Assembly (NCBI RefSeq): GCF_900107745.1
Contig: NZ_FNRO01000001.1
Span: 496,001 to 560,000 of the forward strand
Reading direction: 5' to 3'
Length of the DNA stretch: 64,000 nucleotides
From: Variovorax sp. YR216
Lineage (GTDB): Bacteria; Pseudomonadota; Gammaproteobacteria; Burkholderiales; Burkholderiaceae_C
Positions 63,657 through 64,000 of this stretch are shown one piece after another; positions within the stretch are counted from its first letter, which is position 1; every line of letters begins with the position of its first letter. Made by a program: the position numbers and the translations under genes. Below the pieces are notes generated by a model. The model had not been told where the DNA came from and did not search any database. It saw only the letters and a program-made list of their open reading frames with translations.

Positions 63657-64000
63657 ATGTTCCAGCGAATCCTGGTCGCCACCGACGGCTCACCTCTCGC
63701 CAAGAAGGCGGTGACGAGCGCCATCGCGCTGGCGGCGCAGAACGGCTCCGAACTGGTCGCGCTGACCGTCGTGCCTCGCTACCCCACCAACTATTTCGAC
63801 GGTGCCGCCGTCTTCACGCCCGAGGACATCGGCCGCATCGAAAAGCAATGGGCCGAGTCGGCCCAGACCGCACTCGACGCGGTCGCCACCGAGGCCAAGG
63901 CGGCCGGTGTGAACGTCAAGACCGCGGTCATCAGCTCGGATGTCGTCGGCGACGCGATCATCGGTGCGGCCAGGAAGCACGAGAGCAACCTCATCGTCAT
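63657..64000 (+). CDS. Universal stress protein family, N-terminal 114 residues (cut by window edge)
   Basis: UspA-fold protein, beginning MFQRILVATDGSPLAKKAV with the Asp of the nucleotide-binding loop. An AGAAGGAGA ribosome binding site lies 6 nt upstream of ATG 63657. The ATP-type G-x2-G-x9-G motif would lie past the right edge, so ATP binding cannot be judged. Single-domain Usp proteins are about 145 residues, so most of it is here. Confidence 0.9.
   Translation, partial: MFQRILVATDGSPLAKKAVTSAIALAAQNGSELVALTVVPRYPTNYFDGAAVFTPEDIGRIEKQWAESAQTALDAVATEAKAAGVNVKTAVISSDVVGDAIIGAARKHESNLIV

Overview
The window looks like a piece of the core chromosome of a GC-rich betaproteobacterium of the order Burkholderiales, most likely family Comamonadaceae (Variovorax-like). 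Four things point that way. The rpsB-tsf-pyrH-frr-uppS-cdsA-dxr-rseP-bamA-ompH-lpxD-fabZ-lpxA-lpxB string has the standard proteobacterial order. A PHA-metabolism regulator (PhaR) and a 3-hydroxybutyrate dehydrogenase are present. The LysR / LlpE / RND efflux locus has the layout of Burkholderia ceoR-llpE-ceoAB-opcM. A 6S RNA follows zapA. I see no insertion sequence, prophage, integron or CRISPR array. The genus assignment is inference.

Layout. 1-13257 (minus strand): translation and envelope-biogenesis operon from rpsB down to lpxB, which is cut by the window edge. 13465-17589 (plus): amidase, D-amino-acid dehydrogenase, and the bifunctional NAD(P)HX repair enzyme. 17594-25899: an SDR, RNase R, tRNA-Leu(CAG) on the opposite strand, RimO, PhaR, a small CxxC protein, tRNA-Val(GAC) and RelA. 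26005-31497: 3-hydroxybutyrate dehydrogenase, two exported proteins, the OmpR/EnvZ two-component system, and IspF/IspD. 31596-39448 (plus): Mfd, SerB, a Cys/Met-metabolism PLP enzyme, and a large secreted alpha/beta hydrolase with calcium-binding-type loops. 39470-41374: an aminotransferase and endonuclease III. 41419-61870: a cobalamin uptake and late-assembly cluster in two halves (cobC/cobS/cobT/cobQ, and btuB/cobU/btuF/btuC/btuD/cobO/cbiB/threonine-phosphate decarboxylase). The two halves are separated by an approximately 8.6-kb block holding a small unknown gene, an RND tripartite efflux operon and its LysR regulator. 61937-64000 (plus): a ZapB-like coiled-coil protein, ZapA, 6S RNA, a TauE/SafE permease and a truncated universal stress protein gene.

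How the genes work together. The first operon couples ribosome production (S2, EF-Ts, RRF), UMP kinase, isoprenoid/undecaprenyl and phospholipid precursors, outer-membrane protein assembly and lipid A synthesis. The btuB half of the B12 cluster sits behind a recognisable cobalamin riboswitch. It codes for corrinoid import across both membranes, then adenosylation, aminopropanol arm synthesis and nucleotide-loop activation; the cobQ half codes for amidation, alpha-ribazole supply and final joining. No corrin-ring building genes are in the window, so as seen this is uptake, salvage and late assembly.

Most of the window is ordinary core genome. The points most worth a second look are: an LlpE hydrolase that appears to have lost its catalytic Ser and His; an RNase R without the N-terminal winged helix and with a non-standard start context overlapping a tRNA promoter; the efflux block embedded in the B12 cluster, with a tail-to-tail gene overlap at one junction; the secreted EF-hand-loop hydrolase; and several intergenic RNA structures.
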